A stretch of DNA of 64,000 nucleotides from Clostridium frigidicarnis (GTDB lineage Bacteria > Bacillota > Clostridia > Clostridiales > Clostridiaceae): positions 1 through 64,000 of the forward strand of contig NZ_FOKI01000012.1 in assembly GCF_900111985.1 (NCBI RefSeq), read 5' to 3'. Every line of letters starts with the position of its first letter. The stretch's first letter is position 1. The notes beneath the pieces are model-generated. The model was not told the origin of the DNA and ran no database searches. It saw nothing but the letters and a program-made list of their open reading frames with translations. Position numbers and translations under genes: made by a program. This document shows, piece after piece, positions 62,623-64,000 of this stretch.

Positions 62623-63400
62623 CTGCACCTCCTGTATATACTGCTGCTCCACTAGTAGATATTACTTCTTTAGATTGTGCTTTTTTAAATTGATATAGTG
62701 CTACTGCGAAGCCTGCTAGAGCTACTCCAAACATAGGAACGTTTAGATAAGCCACCAGGAAAAAACCTATTATTAAATATGGTGCATATGATTTTACTGG
62801 TAGATATTTAAGCAATAAAGCTACACCTAAAGCTGGTAATACTCCACCTGCTACCTTCAATCCTCCCATTAACCATTCTGGTGATAATTGCAATAATTTT
62901 TGTACTAAACCCTCTCCAAAATATAAACATATAAATATTGGCACAAATCTAGATATCATCCAAGTTGATAAACCTAAAATATTCATTAACTCTATCTTTT
63001 CATATTTTCTTTCATCTGCATATTTTTCAGCCTTATGTTGAAAAAATACATTGCTCATTCTTGCCAGTACATCTAATTGAACTAAAAGTAATGCTGTTGG
63101 CACACCTATTCCTATTGCAAAATCTATTCCTTGTCCTGTTGATATTGCTAAAGCTCCTGCTATTATGGTAGCTGTTGCATAGTCAGGAATTGTTGCCCCA
63201 CCATAACTTCCTATTCCTAAAGTCATTAATTGCAAAGTTCCTCCAACTAATAAACCTGTCTTTACATCTCCCATTACTAATCCAACTATTAGTCCTGTTA
63301 TTACTGGATTTCTAAAACCTAATTTCATATTGGTCTCATCCCACTGGGCTACTCCTCCAAGAAGCCCTAAAAAGATTATTTGCCATAATTGAATTTGCAT
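62609..63400 (-). CDS. PTS mannose-family EIIC
   Basis: 263 aa with about seven membrane helices: GVAQWDETNMKLGFRNPVIT and LVGGTLQLMTLGIGSYGGAT are the typical EIIC segments. Its 3' end contains the IID ribosome site (overlap of 14 bp). Sugar-translocating subunit. Confidence 0.94.
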   Translation of the reverse strand: MQIQLWQIIFLGLLGGVAQWDETNMKLGFRNPVITGLIVGLVMGDVKTGLLVGGTLQLMTLGIGSYGGATIPDYATATIIAGALAISTGQGIDFAIGIGVPTALLLVQLDVLARMSNVFFQHKAEKYADERKYEKIELMNILGLSTWMISRFVPIFICLYFGEGLVQKLLQLSPEWLMGGLKVAGGVLPALGVALLLKYLPVKSYAPYLIIGFFLVAYLNVPMFGVALAGFAVALYQFKKAQSKEVISTSGAAVYTGGADEDE

Positions 63401-63420
63401 TACTATTCCTCCTATTTATT

Positions 63421-63834
63421 CTATTCATCTCCACCTGATGGAGTTAATATTGTTGGTGTCGTTATCGCTGTCTTAGCCGATTCTTGAATGCTGTCTATTA
63501 TATCTCTAAGATTACTTGTTTTTAACAGAGATGCCTCAATCAATAGTGGTAGATTAACTCCTGTTATTATCTCTACATTTTCAAATTTATTTTTTATTTC
63601 TAACATGGATAAATTAAATGGAGTTCCTCCATAAAGATCTACTAAAACTAACAAACCCTTTTCTGGTTCATAACATCTTTTTATCTCCTCTATTAATCTT
63701 TCCCTAAAATCTTCTATGCCTGTATCATTTAATCCAACTGCACTAACTTCATCAACATCTCCAGTAAACATCCTTAATGTTTCTTTCATAGCTTCAGCCA
63801 TGGTACCATGAGTTACTATCATTAACTTATACAT
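63421..63834 (-). CDS. PTS mannose-family EIIA
   Basis: 137 aa. The phosphorylated His is in KLMIVTHGTMAEAMKETLRM (residue 9). LVLVDLYGGTPFNLSMLEI is the conserved second block. First gene of the operon (IIA-IIC-IID-IIB-murQ). Ribosome site AGGAG. A sigma-54-type promoter lies 47 bp upstream. Confidence 0.95.
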   Translation of the reverse strand: MYKLMIVTHGTMAEAMKETLRMFTGDVDEVSAVGLNDTGIEDFRERLIEEIKRCYEPEKGLLVLVDLYGGTPFNLSMLEIKNKFENVEIITGVNLPLLIEASLLKTSNLRDIIDSIQESAKTAITTPTILTPSGGDE

Positions 63835-63880
63835 TATGTCTCTCCTATCTTTAAACTTCTTTTTATTTACTTATTTATAT

Positions 63881-63896
63881 AGCAATAGATATGCCA
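63881..63896 (-). promoter_or_regulatory. Sigma-54 (-24/-12) promoter of the PTS operon
   Basis: On the minus strand TGGCATATCTATTGCT matches TGGCAY-N5-TTGCW, with GG and GC correctly 10 bp apart. Mannose-family PTS operons of Firmicutes are often driven by sigma-54 with a LevR-type activator, which fits the truncated gene just upstream. No sigma-70 promoter is evident here. Confidence 0.75.
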
Positions 63897-63922
63897 TATT
63901 TGTGTCTTTATATATATTTTTT

Positions 63923-64000
63923 TTAAGAAGCAGTGTTCATGCTAGTTTCAGAGGTTATAATTTTTTCTAAATTTCCTTCTGTCAGACTAATCAACTTCTG
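63923..64000 (-). CDS. C-terminal end of an upstream gene, cut by the window edge
   Basis: The last 25 codons read KLISLTEGNLEKIITSETSM then NTAS and stop at 63923. Too little to identify. By position it may be a LevR-like sigma-54 activator or another regulator of the PTS operon; this is inference only. Confidence 0.45.
   Translation of the reverse strand, partial: QKLISLTEGNLEKIITSETSMNTAS

Overview
The window is a very AT-rich Firmicute chromosome segment. Its gene content (riboflavin operon under an FMN riboswitch, CstA next to a LytS/LytT pair, mannose-family PTS with MurQ, strong AGGAGG ribosome sites, TTG and GTG starts) fits Clostridium sensu stricto. No tRNA, rRNA, CRISPR array or replication origin was seen. 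Assignments rest on motifs and remembered family features only; no search was run.

Layout. (1) 1-10.3 kb: an intact IS3-family element, a frameshifted ABC-2 permease, an LspA-like membrane protein, an HxlR/cysteine-hydrolase pair, a LUD-domain protein, and a TetR-controlled MacB-like ABC transporter behind three evenly spaced palindromic operators. The LspA-like and LUD genes are unrelated but sit in homologous flanks. (2) 10.3-38.1 kb: an accessory island of about 35 small single-function genes, nearly all on the minus strand with short gaps. Thirteen encode GNAT acetyltransferases. The rest are SAM methyltransferases, GrpB-like proteins, APH-like and nucleotidyltransferase-like enzymes, NUDIX, MazG, MBL-fold, ASCH, alpha/beta hydrolase, flavodoxin-like and nitrilase-like proteins. 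Many gaps hold heads or tails of broken genes, including a radical-SAM N-terminus and several GNAT fragments. A TnpB-type element has split an Rpn-family gene at 24.1-26.3 kb. A complete PadR / HAAS-type membrane protein / DUF4097 operon lies at 17.2-19.1 kb. (3) 38.1-43 kb: ribD-ribE-ribBA-ribH with an FMN riboswitch and an unusually long leader. A MITE-like hairpin element sits between ribD and ribE, with a second copy upstream of the riboswitch. (4) 43-50 kb: a membrane-anchored GDPD, cstA, and lytT-lytS. (5) 50-60 kb: an orphan protein with a type I restriction specificity-like C-terminus, peptide deformylase, a MarR/EFR1 pair, two tiny membrane proteins, a heterodimeric ABC exporter and a TauE-like exporter. 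(6) 60.2-64 kb: PTS IIA-IIC-IID-IIB followed by murQ, preceded by a sigma-54-type promoter; the gene upstream is cut by the window edge.

How the parts work together. The rib operon makes riboflavin from GTP and ribulose-5-phosphate under FMN feedback. LytS/LytT probably controls cstA, as in other CstA/BtsT systems. The PTS and MurQ probably import and catabolise an amino sugar such as MurNAc. The island looks like a site where small enzyme genes arrive, duplicate and decay.
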